From: Maritalea porphyrae
GTDB lineage: Bacteria > Pseudomonadota > Alphaproteobacteria > Rhizobiales > Devosiaceae
Direction: 5' to 3'
NCBI RefSeq assembly: GCF_030159895.1
Contig: NZ_BSNI01000001.1
Span: 210,485-274,484, forward strand
DNA: 64,000 nucleotides
A program made the position numbers and the translations under genes. Numbering within the stretch: position 1 is the stretch's first letter; each line of letters begins with the position of its first letter. The notes beneath the pieces were generated by a model. The model did no database searches and was not told the origin of the DNA. It was given only the letters and a program-made list of their open reading frames with translations. This document shows, piece by piece, positions 1 through 8,376 of the stretch.

Positions 1-45
1 AAAAACCAAAGTGCCCGAAGTTCTGTTCACCTATAACGACTAACC

Positions 46-555
46 TCAAATTGGTGGTGCAGTGAGGTGCAGACTCATGTCGCCAAACAGAGCATTGGAA
101 ACTTTGCGAGACGTGAACGCCCAAAGTCCAGCCCGTAGAACAAACTCATCAGCATATAGACCTGAAAAAATTGGTTGAAGTGGATGTGCGTCGACTTGCT
201 GCATTACTGTCAGATAACTGACGGCACGAGCCGTTTTACCATTATGGCCAATCGCAATTTCAACATTTGAAATGAGATGCTTTGTGCGAGGTGTGCCATC
301 TTGGTAAAGAATAATAACGGAAAACAAGTCTGCAACGCCTTCTTTGCCATGAACTGTTGCAACGCCTTCAATTGCGAAGTCAGCGTCAGCAAACAAAGCT
401 GCGCAGTCTTCAATACGTCCCGAATCCAATGTATGAGCATAGTCATTGAGAAGCGAATAAATCTGCTCGTGAGGCGCCAAGTTAGAGCCGCTTGTCGGCG
501 GTTCATTTCCATGCACGGCAGTCGTGCCCAGCATAAATTGCTGCTTGTTTAGCAT
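46..555 (-). CDS. SnoaL-like / NTF2-fold protein
   Basis: A 169-residue protein of the NTF2-like SnoaL type, a fold used by small-molecule isomerases, hydratases and the beta subunits of ring-hydroxylating dioxygenases. The N-terminal helix (EQIYSLLNDYAHTLDSGR), the following CAALFADADFAIEG strand region and the HLISNVEIAIG segment match the usual SnoaL order. There is no signal peptide, so it should be cytoplasmic. The start is supported by an AAGAGGAT ribosome site a few bases upstream. It is the last gene of a minus-strand set with DUF2182, DUF899 and a GST, and lies 19 bases after the DUF2182 gene. The substrate cannot be told from sequence. Confidence 0.7.
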   Translation of the reverse strand: MLNKQQFMLGTTAVHGNEPPTSGSNLAPHEQIYSLLNDYAHTLDSGRIEDCAALFADADFAIEGVATVHGKEGVADLFSVIILYQDGTPRTKHLISNVEIAIGHNGKTARAVSYLTVMQQVDAHPLQPIFSGLYADEFVLRAGLWAFTSRKVSNALFGDMSLHLTAPPI

Positions 556-574
556 AAGATTATCCTCTTAAGGT

Positions 575-1360
575 CTATATAGTTGAGATAACGATTGTCG
601 CCGCCGCAATGATGAAAATCAGACCGATCGCCGCACTGAACAAGCGTGGAGCAGGCAATAGTTTTTCTACTGTCACGATCAGTGACAGCCCTACGATCCA
701 AAAGATGTTCATGACACCACCGACGAAAAGCAAACACATAAGAAAGAATGAAGCAAAAAGGCAGTGTGCCCCATATTTCAGACCCAACTTCCATGGAGAC
801 TGCGACGTTGGTTGCTGCTGACACGCAAATAGATGTTTTGCTTTTGTTTTTGTCAGCTGCACTGCCCCAGCAGTGCATAGAAGTATGATGCTGAATAGCG
901 CGTTCGTGCTCCACATTTTCGTCGGGTGCAAAACGTTCACGGATACCAATCCATATTGCATTGCTGTAGCGATCAGCGAAAAACCTAGCCAAATTGCGGC
1001 ATACCCAGATAAAAACATTCCAAGTGACATGGAGACCCGTATTGAAGTGCTGCCCAACACAGGGAGATGGCGCAAAGTGCCGGGTAGCATCATTGCTATC
1101 ATCATCAGCCACCACATCGTTGTTGTGCCGAACAGGCTGGGCTTGATCATCACTGTAGACATTTGCATGCCCTCTTCTTGTTCGACAGCACTGAGAACAA
1201 GACTGGGGATGCCAAACACCGACATCTCAAGGATGTCCATTGCCATGCCGGCACCAGATAACAAATATAGCCAGCACAAGCAGATCATGGCTAGCGTAGC
1301 AAACCCGGCAATTAAGTTGGAGCGCAATAGCGGACCAACGCCAAAATTAATAGTTGTCAT
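575..1360 (-). CDS. DUF2182 integral membrane protein
   Basis: A 261-residue polytopic membrane protein of the DUF2182 family, which has been described as a predicted metal-binding membrane protein of unknown function. The family hallmark MWWLMMIAMMLPG, rich in Met and Trp, sits near residue 80-95. Several hydrophobic segments follow, ending in a helix at the C-terminus. It overlaps the end of the DUF899 gene by 14 bases, so the two are probably translationally coupled. The role is unknown. The Met-rich motif fits soft-metal handling, but that is inference. Confidence 0.8.
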   Translation of the reverse strand: MTTINFGVGPLLRSNLIAGFATLAMICLCWLYLLSGAGMAMDILEMSVFGIPSLVLSAVEQEEGMQMSTVMIKPSLFGTTTMWWLMMIAMMLPGTLRHLPVLGSTSIRVSMSLGMFLSGYAAIWLGFSLIATAMQYGLVSVNVLHPTKMWSTNALFSIILLCTAGAVQLTKTKAKHLFACQQQPTSQSPWKLGLKYGAHCLFASFFLMCLLFVGGVMNIFWIVGLSLIVTVEKLLPAPRLFSAAIGLIFIIAAATIVISTI

Positions 1361-2051
1361 GGTGCTTGACCCAACTCATCGGGTTGCCTTCAGCAGCTTC
1401 ATTTCGACCTTTGGGTGTCATGTCGATATAGCTGTAAGCAGCATTGGTAATATCTAGACCTCGGCCATAAGTCGAATAAGTGTGATAGACTGCACCATCA
1501 TCGCCTCGGGCAAAAACACTCGTACCGTGCATTTCATCCATAAAGGCAGATTCGATTTCGCTAAAATTGTACATCAGTGGTCTATTTTTGGGCCGATCCG
1601 GGCCAAAACCCACATTAAAATCTGAGTTGAAGCTGCTTGGACTGGAGGAAACCCAGTCAAAATTCCACCCCATTCGTTTTTTGAACGGTGCGATCATCGC
1701 CATAGGTGCGCTCGAAACGGCCACAAATGCGATGTCCCGCGCCGCGAGATGCGAAGCAATACCGTTAAAACTGTCCGCCCAAAAGGAACAGCTGACGCAG
1801 CCGGCATCCCACTTTGGACCGTACATGAAGTGATAGACAATTAACTGACTGTGGTCGCCAAATAGGTCTGACATCGGTACTTCCCCCGTGTCAGTTTGAA
1901 ACAAATAATCTTGATCCAACTTCACCCAGGGCAGTGCTTGCCGGGCCCTTGTAATTTTGTCCTTTTCCCGGGTGTGCGCCTTTTCCATCTCAAGTAGTGC
2001 ACGGCGAGCTGTTAGCCATTCTTCACGGCTGGCGAATTTTGTCGGAGTCAT
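1347..2051 (-). CDS. DUF899 thioredoxin-fold protein
   Basis: A 234-residue protein of the DUF899 family (thioredoxin-like fold). It starts with the typical MTPTKFASREEWLTARR region and carries the family core YHFMYGPKWDAGCVSCSFWAD. The CVSC part is a CxxC pair, so a redox role is plausible. The C-terminal YSTYGRGLD segment is also typical. No signal peptide is visible. It is the second gene of the operon, after the GST and overlapping DUF2182. Redox protein plus GST plus an HxlR regulator suggests a response to electrophiles or oxidants. That is inference from the neighbourhood. Confidence 0.85.
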   Translation of the reverse strand: MTPTKFASREEWLTARRALLEMEKAHTREKDKITRARQALPWVKLDQDYLFQTDTGEVPMSDLFGDHSQLIVYHFMYGPKWDAGCVSCSFWADSFNGIASHLAARDIAFVAVSSAPMAMIAPFKKRMGWNFDWVSSSPSSFNSDFNVGFGPDRPKNRPLMYNFSEIESAFMDEMHGTSVFARGDDGAVYHTYSTYGRGLDITNAAYSYIDMTPKGRNEAAEGNPMSWVKHHDNY

Positions 2052-2081
2052 TGTATTTTCCTTTGAATATCAAACTAGGGA

Positions 2082-2777
2082 TTAGGTTGCTGCTGGGGAC
2101 AATTTCCAATGCGTGGGTATAGTCGCACGCACTGCTGGGACTTTGTTAAGTCTATCGATCCACGCAGAAACGTGTGGATAGTCCTCAGATAATCGAGTGA
2201 AATTAAGCTCACGGGTCAAGTCAGGCTTAGTTTCGATAGCACGTTGCAAAAGGCGAATTTCAGGAAATGCAACAGCATCAGCTGCTCCTGGCGTTTCGCC
2301 ACTTAGATACAATCGCCCATCCTTCAAGATGTCTTCCAGATAGGCGCATTCATTGTGAGCAAGTTTTGCAGCAGTTCGTAAGGTTGTCAGTTCTTGACTG
2401 CCCGGTTTCGGAATAGTGCCGTCACCTGCAAATACGGGTGTCAGCAGTTGGCGGTTGGCCTCACGCAAATAATCACAACACTCCATTGTGATCTGCCAAA
2501 TCTCTCGTGCTTGCGCAGGCGTGGAGCCAAAAAGTGGAATGCTGGGATAAGCTCTATCTAACCAAGCGAGGATCGAAATGGAGTCGCGCAGCACACCGTC
2601 TTTCGTTTCCAAAACAGGCACTGTAGACCGTGGATTGATGGCCCTAAATTCTGGTGTGAATTGGTCTGATTCAGAGAAGCTTATGAATCGAATGTCTGCC
2701 TTTAGACCTTTAAATGCCAGGCCCATTAATACCCGCCACCCACGTGGTGCGCCGCTAAATGTATGAAGAGTAAGCAT
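2082..2777 (-). CDS. glutathione S-transferase family protein
   Basis: A 231-residue cytosolic GST. The N-terminal thioredoxin-fold domain (about residues 1-80) begins MLTLHTFSGAPRGWRVLMGL and contains the glutathione-contacting RSTVPVLE and LRDSISILAWLD segments, with the cis-Pro and the Ser of the SxxI motif. The all-helical C-terminal domain follows (LYLSGETPGAADAVAFPEI, with the helix-capping Asp). It would conjugate glutathione to electrophiles. It is the first gene of the minus-strand operon and is divergent from the HxlR regulator, which probably controls it. Confidence 0.88.
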   Translation of the reverse strand: MLTLHTFSGAPRGWRVLMGLAFKGLKADIRFISFSESDQFTPEFRAINPRSTVPVLETKDGVLRDSISILAWLDRAYPSIPLFGSTPAQAREIWQITMECCDYLREANRQLLTPVFAGDGTIPKPGSQELTTLRTAAKLAHNECAYLEDILKDGRLYLSGETPGAADAVAFPEIRLLQRAIETKPDLTRELNFTRLSEDYPHVSAWIDRLNKVPAVRATIPTHWKLSPAAT

Positions 2778-2814
2778 TCAAATTCGTCTCCAAGTTGTGT
2801 TGATAAGAAGATAT

Positions 2815-2839
2815 CTACTTAGTATTTGTTTACAAGTAG
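2815..2839. promoter_or_regulatory. Inverted repeat, candidate HxlR operator
   Basis: A perfect 6-bp inverted repeat (CTACTT and AAGTAG, 13-base spacer) lies in the 113-base divergent region between the GST start and the HxlR start, in a very AT-rich stretch where both promoters must lie. HxlR-type dimers commonly bind such palindromes between themselves and their target gene. The assignment is inferred from position. Confidence 0.45.
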
Positions 2840-2890
2840 GCAGTATTTTCGTATATAGTACTCTTTTTGATACTGTTGGAGCACATATCA

Positions 2891-3259
2891 ATGCTTTTAG
2901 GCAACTCGAAATCCCACAAAGATGTTCAAGATATTGATATTTCAGAACTTTGTCCTATGCCGGACATTGCACAGCTAATCGGTGGAAAGTGGAAATTAAT
3001 CGTACTCCAAATTCTCATTTTCCGCGGAACAAAGCGATTCAATGAATTGCGACGCATGATCGACGGCATCACACAGACAATGTTGACCAATCAATTGCGC
3101 GCACTTGAGCAAGACGGTCTAGTGCAACGTAAAATCTATGCGGAGGTGCCGCCGCGGGTGGAATACACAGCTACTCAGAAAGCCCTGGACCTAAGTGATA
3201 TGTTTCAGTGTATGCACAACTGGTGGCTGAAACACTCAGCCGAAACGGACTTAGAATAG
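2891..3259 (+). CDS. HxlR-family winged-helix regulator
   Basis: A 122-residue regulator of the HxlR/YodB/DUF24 family. After a short N-terminus it shows the hallmark CPMPDIAQLIGGKWKLIVLQIL, then RGTKRFNELRRMIDGITQTMLTNQLRALEQDGLVQRK (recognition helix and wing) and VPPRVEYTAT. The family Cys sits just before PMPDIAQLIGGKW, where it serves as a redox or electrophile sensor in several members. The ATG at 2891 is chosen because a GGAG lies 9 bases upstream; an upstream TTG at 2867 is possible. It is divergent from the GST-DUF899-DUF2182-SnoaL operon, its likely target. Confidence 0.85.
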   Translation: MLLGNSKSHKDVQDIDISELCPMPDIAQLIGGKWKLIVLQILIFRGTKRFNELRRMIDGITQTMLTNQLRALEQDGLVQRKIYAEVPPRVEYTATQKALDLSDMFQCMHNWWLKHSAETDLE

Positions 3260-4011
3260 TCCGTGTTAGGCGAATGGCGCGCCTGAACTTGTTGGCAAAA
3301 TACGAAAAAAGCAGGTATTCATTCCGTTGCCGCCATTCGGCCCAGCACGGACGCCACCTAGTGAACAATATTGCAACAGTGTCAGACTAGACCACCGAGC
3401 CGCCGTGCCACCTAAACTCACCGATAGGGAGAGTTATGTTCGGCCGTTTAAACAGAAGCTAATGACCCGGACATATCACTCCCTCAACGAAGCGGTGCGC
3501 CGAGCAATTTTAAGAAAGAACGCGCGTGACAAACTCCACCGGCGAAAGCGGCAATTCGTTCCTGCGAAATGTTTACTCAAATCGGGACCACAAAATATTT
3601 CAAGCAATACCGGACCTCAGTATCTTTTTCGCAGCGTTTGAATATATACCACTAACTCGGACCGACTTATATATGCCGTTTTAACGGTCGCGTCGAACTA
3701 CTCGCGCATATTCGCTTTGTCCTCAGAGCTGATTTTAGACCCACTTTAAATTCAAATCTCTGTTCGCTGAACTGTGCTTTTCAAAACTGATAATCACACT
3801 CATGCACCCAACATCAAAACGATGTTAAGTATAGCTCGGATTCAAAAAACAAGTGTCGCACTTCAACTATGCAGATTCAGCTTGGATTCGCGTAACAGCC
3901 AATATGGAACTTTTCAAAAATGATTTGGCAAGTTCAAATTAACGAACAGTCCCAATGTTCGGTTGCAATATTAGTGAAGTAAGTTCAACGCACTACAAAA
4001 GACCAACAAAA
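3260..4011. other. Gap without a convincing gene; start of accessory island
   Basis: About 750 bases between the HxlR gene and the HTH gene. Short open frames exist on the plus strand (for example 3327-3641), but none has a ribosome site or recognisable motif. A perfect 6-bp inverted repeat (CGAACA, 7-base spacer, TGTTCG) at 3943-3961, 50 bases before the HTH gene, is the clearest regulatory-looking element. Composition shifts toward AT here, consistent with the edge of an acquired segment. Confidence 0.5.
3943..3961. promoter_or_regulatory. Inverted repeat upstream of HTH gene
   Basis: CGAACA-N7-TGTTCG is a perfect 6-bp dyad ending 50 bases before the ATG of the HTH protein at 4012. The position suits an autoregulatory operator. 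No second copy was noticed in the island. Confidence 0.35.
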
Positions 4012-4398
4012 ATGAGTAAAACGCAGAAAACTGTGCAGCAATTCGTTGCAGACCGGATTGAAGAGTTACGCCTTGAAGGCAAGTCACAAAAAGTAATTGC
4101 CGCAGAAGCCAACTACCAAAACCCCAACATGCTGACGATGATTAAACAAGGGTCAACAAAAGTATCCTTTGAGCGTGCAATGGATTTAGAGAAAGCCTTA
4201 GAGATTCAGAAAGGCAAGCTGCTTCGCCTGATGATGATGGAACACTTTGGAGAAGAGCTGTTCGTTGCAATCCAGCAAGAACTAGACACAAAACTATCGG
4301 AGACTGAGCGCCAAATTATCCAAACTATCCGGTCATCCGTTCCTCACCCTGTATTTGATGAAAGGGCAAAGCGCGTGCTAATTGCTCTATTGAGCTAG
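4012..4398 (+). CDS. XRE-like helix-turn-helix protein
   Basis: A 128-residue protein with a helix-turn-helix region in its N-terminal half. The segment SQKVIAAEANYQNPNMLTMI, followed by KQGSTKVSFERAMDLEKALE, follows the XRE pattern of a Gln-initiated first helix, a recognition helix and a basic turn. Similar proteins from phages and mobile elements share an NPNM(I/L) recognition stretch. The C-terminal half is helical and charged. The ATG at 4012 is preferred over an in-frame upstream ATG at 3955, because homology-like sequence begins at MSKTQKTVQQF. It probably regulates the island or its replication-like gene. Its target is unknown. Confidence 0.6.
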   Translation: MSKTQKTVQQFVADRIEELRLEGKSQKVIAAEANYQNPNMLTMIKQGSTKVSFERAMDLEKALEIQKGKLLRLMMMEHFGEELFVAIQQELDTKLSETERQIIQTIRSSVPHPVFDERAKRVLIALLS

Positions 4399-5042
4399 GA
4401 GAATGACTGAGGGAAGCCCGTTTGATGAAATCGCTTTCCTCAGCTAAATCCTTAAAGTTGTTCGACAACTACTGTGGAGCTAAACAGCTAAACAGCTAAA
4501 CAGCTAAACAGCTAAAAAATACGCTCAGCGATTGAGCGCTGAACTACAACACTAAAACACCAAAAAAAGTCAGCTGTAGTTAAGTTTGAAAAACTATTTT
4601 TGCTTCAACGGAGACAAAATAGTCCAACAAGCAATCCCACGTTTTTCAATTGGTACCCTACCCCAAAACAAGTCCAATAATTAGGAATGGCTAGCAACCG
4701 GCGTTGCGGGATCGACCGATAAACTGACCTATTAAGCAAAGTGTAACCTCACCCACAAAACCGAACAAATAAGAACGGGTTCATAACGCAATGGAAGCGA
4801 ATTTAACCATTTTGCTATTGAGCCAAATATATACCAAGCCGCGCCGCGTCCTTTTGAACTCGATGTCCTAGAAAATCCAGCACTTAAGCATGGGGATGCA
4901 CGCAGTTGCCACAATCAACCGCGGTTCTATGCTCCTCTAACAAAATGGAATTCAATCAAAGCAAAAATATCTTCAACACGGATACTTGTTTTCCATCGAT
5001 CCAATCCCAATATGGCACGCTTCAGCAAGTAGGGAAAAAGAT
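4399..5042. other. AT-rich gap with tandem repeat and a start-less open frame
   Basis: About 640 bases between the HTH gene and the Rep-like gene. It holds the 8-bp tandem repeat at 4478-4517. A plus-strand open frame from 4787 to 5032 reads like protein (for example NHFAIEPNIYQAAPRPFELD) but has no usable start codon and has an in-frame stop just upstream, so it may be a decayed gene. Otherwise I see nothing assignable. Confidence 0.45.
4478..4517. repeat. 8-bp tandem repeat (AGCTAAAC x4 plus one variant)
   Basis: Four exact copies of AGCTAAAC are followed by AGCTAAAA in direct head-to-tail array. The array sits between the HTH gene and the replication-initiator-like gene, where iterons or a partition site would sit in a plasmid-like element. 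It could equally be a simple slippage repeat. Confidence 0.85.
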
Positions 5043-6239
5043 ATGAAGTTTGGTCCGGTTGAAGTAAAGAATGCCCGCCTCAACGATCCGTTGCTAAACA
5101 CCCGTACGCCAACCTTGCTACACTACGACCTGGTGCCCGCTTCAGACTACCGATTGGGGCATAAGAGATACGCAAACGAATACATTGCCAGACCACAGAT
5201 CGACCTGAGACAATACCGAACTGGCTTTTGCCTCGATTTTGTTGAATTTGAAATTCGCCCCAAACGGCATGGTCTCATCTTTCAAGACATTCGTCGGCAT
5301 CTAAAAAAGCATCTACAGGAAAGTATTTGGGTTCAAGACTTGTCACAGGCGCAACCTGAGGATTGCCGGTTCACGTTTCGCATACAGGAGTTCAAACCGA
5401 AACATTTCCACAAACTTAAACAGATGTTTCAAAACGACTTAGAACTAACAACCGATCCAAAGATCGTCCTATTGGAACTCTCGCTGGACTTTAGGCCCAA
5501 GGCGATTTCGATCGAGAGTTTTGCAAGAATGTATGCTGTACTTGTGCGACATTTCCTGCCAATCGATGACCATTTCACCACAAGGAGTGATGGTATGCGC
5601 ATGGTCTCCCCTTCAGGGGGGAATGAAAGCAAGACATACACCCGGCATTTTATGCTTACCAAGAATGAGATTTGCTCTAATAAAGTAATCGAAACACCTG
5701 AGCTCGAGCCCACATTGGGTTCCACGGTTTACTTCGGATCCCAGAATACCCCCTACACAAGTTGGCGGATTATGCACAAAGAGCTAGACAAGCAGGACCC
5801 CAGCAAGCGCACGAGAGATATTCTGCCACTCGAAAAGCAGAGAAGCAGGATTGAAGTAACGCTAGGCAGGCACACGCTTGAGGAAACAGGTTTGTATTCT
5901 CTCCGAGACCTAGAAGGATTAAACTTCAAAACTACCTTCTCAAAATTCTTTGAATTCGGACTGCCAAGATTTTGCGATCCGACAATAGTCAGTGAAAATC
6001 AGCTCCGGCGCTTTATTGCAATGCATTTAGACAAAGAACGATTTTTCGCCCAAGGCGCGTATCGCATGAAGCAGCGCCCTTTTGAAAGGGCTATGAGGTT
6101 TGAGAAACGGTTCAAGAAACCCGCGCCAATTAGGTATCTGGGATCAAGAACGGTAAGCTACAAAGAATTGCAAGCCGTGGTTTCTTCTCGCCTGGGTAAA
6201 TTAACTAGCAGCTATTCTACTGCCAATCTATATAAGTAA
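5043..6239 (+). CDS. Putative replication-initiator-like protein
   Basis: A 398-residue protein that I cannot assign firmly. The middle part has GSTVYFGSQNTPYTSWRIMH followed about 25 residues later by RSRIEVTLG. This spacing resembles the Rep_trans type of rolling-circle initiators (a VYFGSR segment, an (L/I)RIYDK segment, then a (R/W)xRFEL segment). The Tyr usually found in the RIYDK segment is not at that position here (WRIMHKE), so catalysis is doubtful or uses another Tyr. The C-terminus is strongly basic (RPFERAMRFEKRFKKPAP). The ATG at 5043 is chosen for the AGGGAAAAAGAT sequence just upstream; an upstream ATG at 4986 is possible. With the HTH gene and tandem repeat it suggests remains of a small replicating element. 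Confidence 0.4.
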   Translation: MKFGPVEVKNARLNDPLLNTRTPTLLHYDLVPASDYRLGHKRYANEYIARPQIDLRQYRTGFCLDFVEFEIRPKRHGLIFQDIRRHLKKHLQESIWVQDLSQAQPEDCRFTFRIQEFKPKHFHKLKQMFQNDLELTTDPKIVLLELSLDFRPKAISIESFARMYAVLVRHFLPIDDHFTTRSDGMRMVSPSGGNESKTYTRHFMLTKNEICSNKVIETPELEPTLGSTVYFGSQNTPYTSWRIMHKELDKQDPSKRTRDILPLEKQRSRIEVTLGRHTLEETGLYSLRDLEGLNFKTTFSKFFEFGLPRFCDPTIVSENQLRRFIAMHLDKERFFAQGAYRMKQRPFERAMRFEKRFKKPAPIRYLGSRTVSYKELQAVVSSRLGKLTSSYSTANLYK

Positions 6240-6594
6240 GGACATAGATAATACCAGTTATTAGAGGCGGCTGTATGCGGCAATTTCCGGAGTTTCCCAG
6301 CCAATAGGCGATACATCAATCCAAACCGACAAATCTGGTACTACAAAAAGTGCCAAATGTTGGGAAATCCGCTGGCTAATATGCCTCACCCACGCGAAGC
6401 CCGTAAGAAATTGCGCACAGCTGCACGTGACAAAAAGAACTGTCCAGCGCTCGCTGCGCATAAACCACGAACGCCTTGGCAATGGGTTAATGGTTCAGAT
6501 GGGGATAAGGAAATGAGAAAGCTGCTAACGAAATGAGATTTTCAAAAACAAGCTCGCAAGCAGCCTTGGCGCCATGATATTTAGCTTCGCCATA
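6240..6594. other. Gap between Rep-like and HerA genes
   Basis: The gap is about 355 bases. An open plus-strand frame runs from 6252 to 6536 with protein-like, Lys/Arg-rich composition. Its only ATG is at 6357, giving 59 residues (listed separately). The opposite-strand frame 6261-6482 has no supporting features. Confidence 0.5.
6357..6536 (+). CDS. Small basic protein or gene remnant
   Basis: A possible 59-residue basic peptide (contains PHPREARKKLRTAARDKKNC and TPWQWVNGSDGDKEM). The frame stays open back to 6252 and the upstream residues (NPNRQIWYYKKC) look equally protein-like. This suggests a longer gene that has lost its start. No clear ribosome site precedes the ATG. The function is unknown. 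Confidence 0.25.
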   Translation: MLGNPLANMPHPREARKKLRTAARDKKNCPALAAHKPRTPWQWVNGSDGDKEMRKLLTK

Positions 6595-8376
6595 CTAGCT
6601 CCACAATTTCTCAAGGTTTACATCGCTGCTGTCCGGTTCCTTGTCACCATCTAGCTTATCGACTTGTATTAGCATTGGAATATCAAAAGACGTTCCAGTT
6701 ACCACACATCCCCCCTGTGGCAGCATGGGGATTTGGCTACGAGAGACGCTATCCAAAGTCGAAATGGTGTTTTCGAGCAGTGCCAAATCTCGATCGTTTA
6801 CCAGTCGATGTATAAAGTAATTATGTAGTTGCGACACAATGGTCGCCGAAATATCTGCCGGACGTTGGCTAGCAAGAGTAATAAACACGCCAAATTTTCG
6901 ACCCTCTTTTATGATCTCTTCGAAGAGCTCGAGTCTGTAGTCTTTCCAGCTTTCCATTTCCCGTGTTGACTGCTGAGACAGAATATTGTGAGCTTCATCA
7001 ATAACCAAATGCATTGTAGAATTAGGAGGCGAAGAATTCGAAACTCTTTCTTTGTGTGAGTTGTAGAAATGTTTGGCCAAAAAGATAGGCAGTATTTTTT
7101 TCACATCCTGATTGCAATCCCGTAGAGAAATGACCGTGATGGCTTTCGAATTAGTCGTTTCTATCCCGACCGCAAGCACTTTAGAAAAGTCATTTTTTAG
7201 GGCTTCAATTCGGCGAAGCAACGGATTGATATGATCATATTGCGCGAAACCATAGAGGATGTCCGAAATCAGCTTTAATTCAGCTCTACATTGCAACTCT
7301 TTAAAGCCCCCGACCTCCCCTACATCAATCGCCTCCACCAATTCAGAAAAATAATCATTGTAAGTGTTTTTTCCGGTGGAAAAGTAGTGACTGTCATGCT
7401 GGGTTTTATAGAAAAATCCCGGGTTCCTATTGTTATAGCCAACATTGTGAATTGCAACGACCAAATCCTTGCAGAGTTCAAGATTTTTGGATAGAGACTT
7501 TAGCAACTCTAAAGCTTCTGGGTTTGGACTTTCAGACATTAACACACGTTCAAATATCGATCGCACGTAGTTGTTAAGACTTTCTGGATAATCACGAAAT
7601 TTCTCTCTTTCAGAAATCACCCTGCGCAAAAATGGCCTTTGTGTGTTGGCCGTCGCCTGGAATAGAATGCCGAGTGTTTCCACATCCCAGAATTCTTCCT
7701 CTGGTAAAAGGAACTTATCGCCGTCATTGGTGCGTGTCTTCAAACGAAGCACACACTTTCGATTTGATTGGACGATCTGTTCGCCTGTATATTCGCCATT
7801 GAAGTCTAAAAATATGAATTGGCTATGTTGTGCAATTTCATCGATTTTTTTATCAAATAGAACAGTAAAGAGTTTCGCGAGAGTGTTTGACTTCCCACTC
7901 CCTGTATTCCCAAAAACTCCCAAGTGGCTGTTGAACAATTTCTGCCACGGCAATGAGACTGCAATCTCTTCCTTCATTAATTTGCCAATCACAAAGTCCG
8001 AATTGGCTTTGCGCTCAAATATTCTGTTAACCTGTTCCTCAGACAGTAATTTGGCTGGATCACCTATCTTGGGTAGAAATTTGATGCCGTCATAGAATTT
8101 GGCATTCTCAAAAAAGCCTATCGGTCGCGCTTTCAATTTTCGCTCATAGCGCACTTGGGCACCAACCTGTTCAGCCTTTCTCTCGTCTAAATACTCCCCC
8201 TCAACTATGCATATAATCTCACGAAACCCATGCTCTATTGAAATGAATTCTCTAATCGAAACGCCTTTGTAGCGCCGACCGTTATAGAAGTGCGTTTCCA
8301 AGTTTGAGTTTTCATAGGCACGGAGTGAAACCTCTACACCCATGACTGCAATGACCTCACCGATTTGGATACTCAT
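6595..8376 (-). CDS. HerA-like ATPase of SIR2-HerA defence system
   Basis: A 593-residue HerA/FtsK-superfamily ATPase. The N-terminal HAS-barrel-like region (residues 1-100) is followed by the Walker A GNTGSGKSNTLAKL near residue 155. Then come FIFLDFNGEYTGE, the Walker B HLVIDEAHNILS near residue 455, and the sensor-like FITLASQRPADIS and IHRLVNDRDLALL with its arginine. In SIR2-HerA systems (also called Nezha) a HerA hexamer assembles with the SIR2 NADase and, on phage infection, the complex depletes NAD and/or cuts DNA. The ATG overlaps the SIR2 stop codon by four bases (ATGA), so the two are translated together. The AT-rich composition differs from the core genes around it. Confidence 0.88.
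   Translation of the reverse strand: MSIQIGEVIAVMGVEVSLRAYENSNLETHFYNGRRYKGVSIREFISIEHGFREIICIVEGEYLDERKAEQVGAQVRYERKLKARPIGFFENAKFYDGIKFLPKIGDPAKLLSEEQVNRIFERKANSDFVIGKLMKEEIAVSLPWQKLFNSHLGVFGNTGSGKSNTLAKLFTVLFDKKIDEIAQHSQFIFLDFNGEYTGEQIVQSNRKCVLRLKTRTNDGDKFLLPEEEFWDVETLGILFQATANTQRPFLRRVISEREKFRDYPESLNNYVRSIFERVLMSESPNPEALELLKSLSKNLELCKDLVVAIHNVGYNNRNPGFFYKTQHDSHYFSTGKNTYNDYFSELVEAIDVGEVGGFKELQCRAELKLISDILYGFAQYDHINPLLRRIEALKNDFSKVLAVGIETTNSKAITVISLRDCNQDVKKILPIFLAKHFYNSHKERVSNSSPPNSTMHLVIDEAHNILSQQSTREMESWKDYRLELFEEIIKEGRKFGVFITLASQRPADISATIVSQLHNYFIHRLVNDRDLALLENTISTLDSVSRSQIPMLPQGGCVVTGTSFDIPMLIQVDKLDGDKEPDSSDVNLEKLWS

Noticed and set aside
549..1115. 188-residue minus-strand frame overlapping DUF2182
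   Set aside because: Same strand but different frame from a recognisable DUF2182 protein that has the MWWLMMIAMMLPG hallmark.
3327..3641. 104-residue plus-strand frame in the gap after HxlR
   Set aside because: No ribosome site, no motif and arginine-rich random-looking sequence; kept only as part of the gap description.
4478..4517. CRISPR array
   Set aside because: The units are 8 bp and contiguous with no spacers, so it is a simple tandem repeat.
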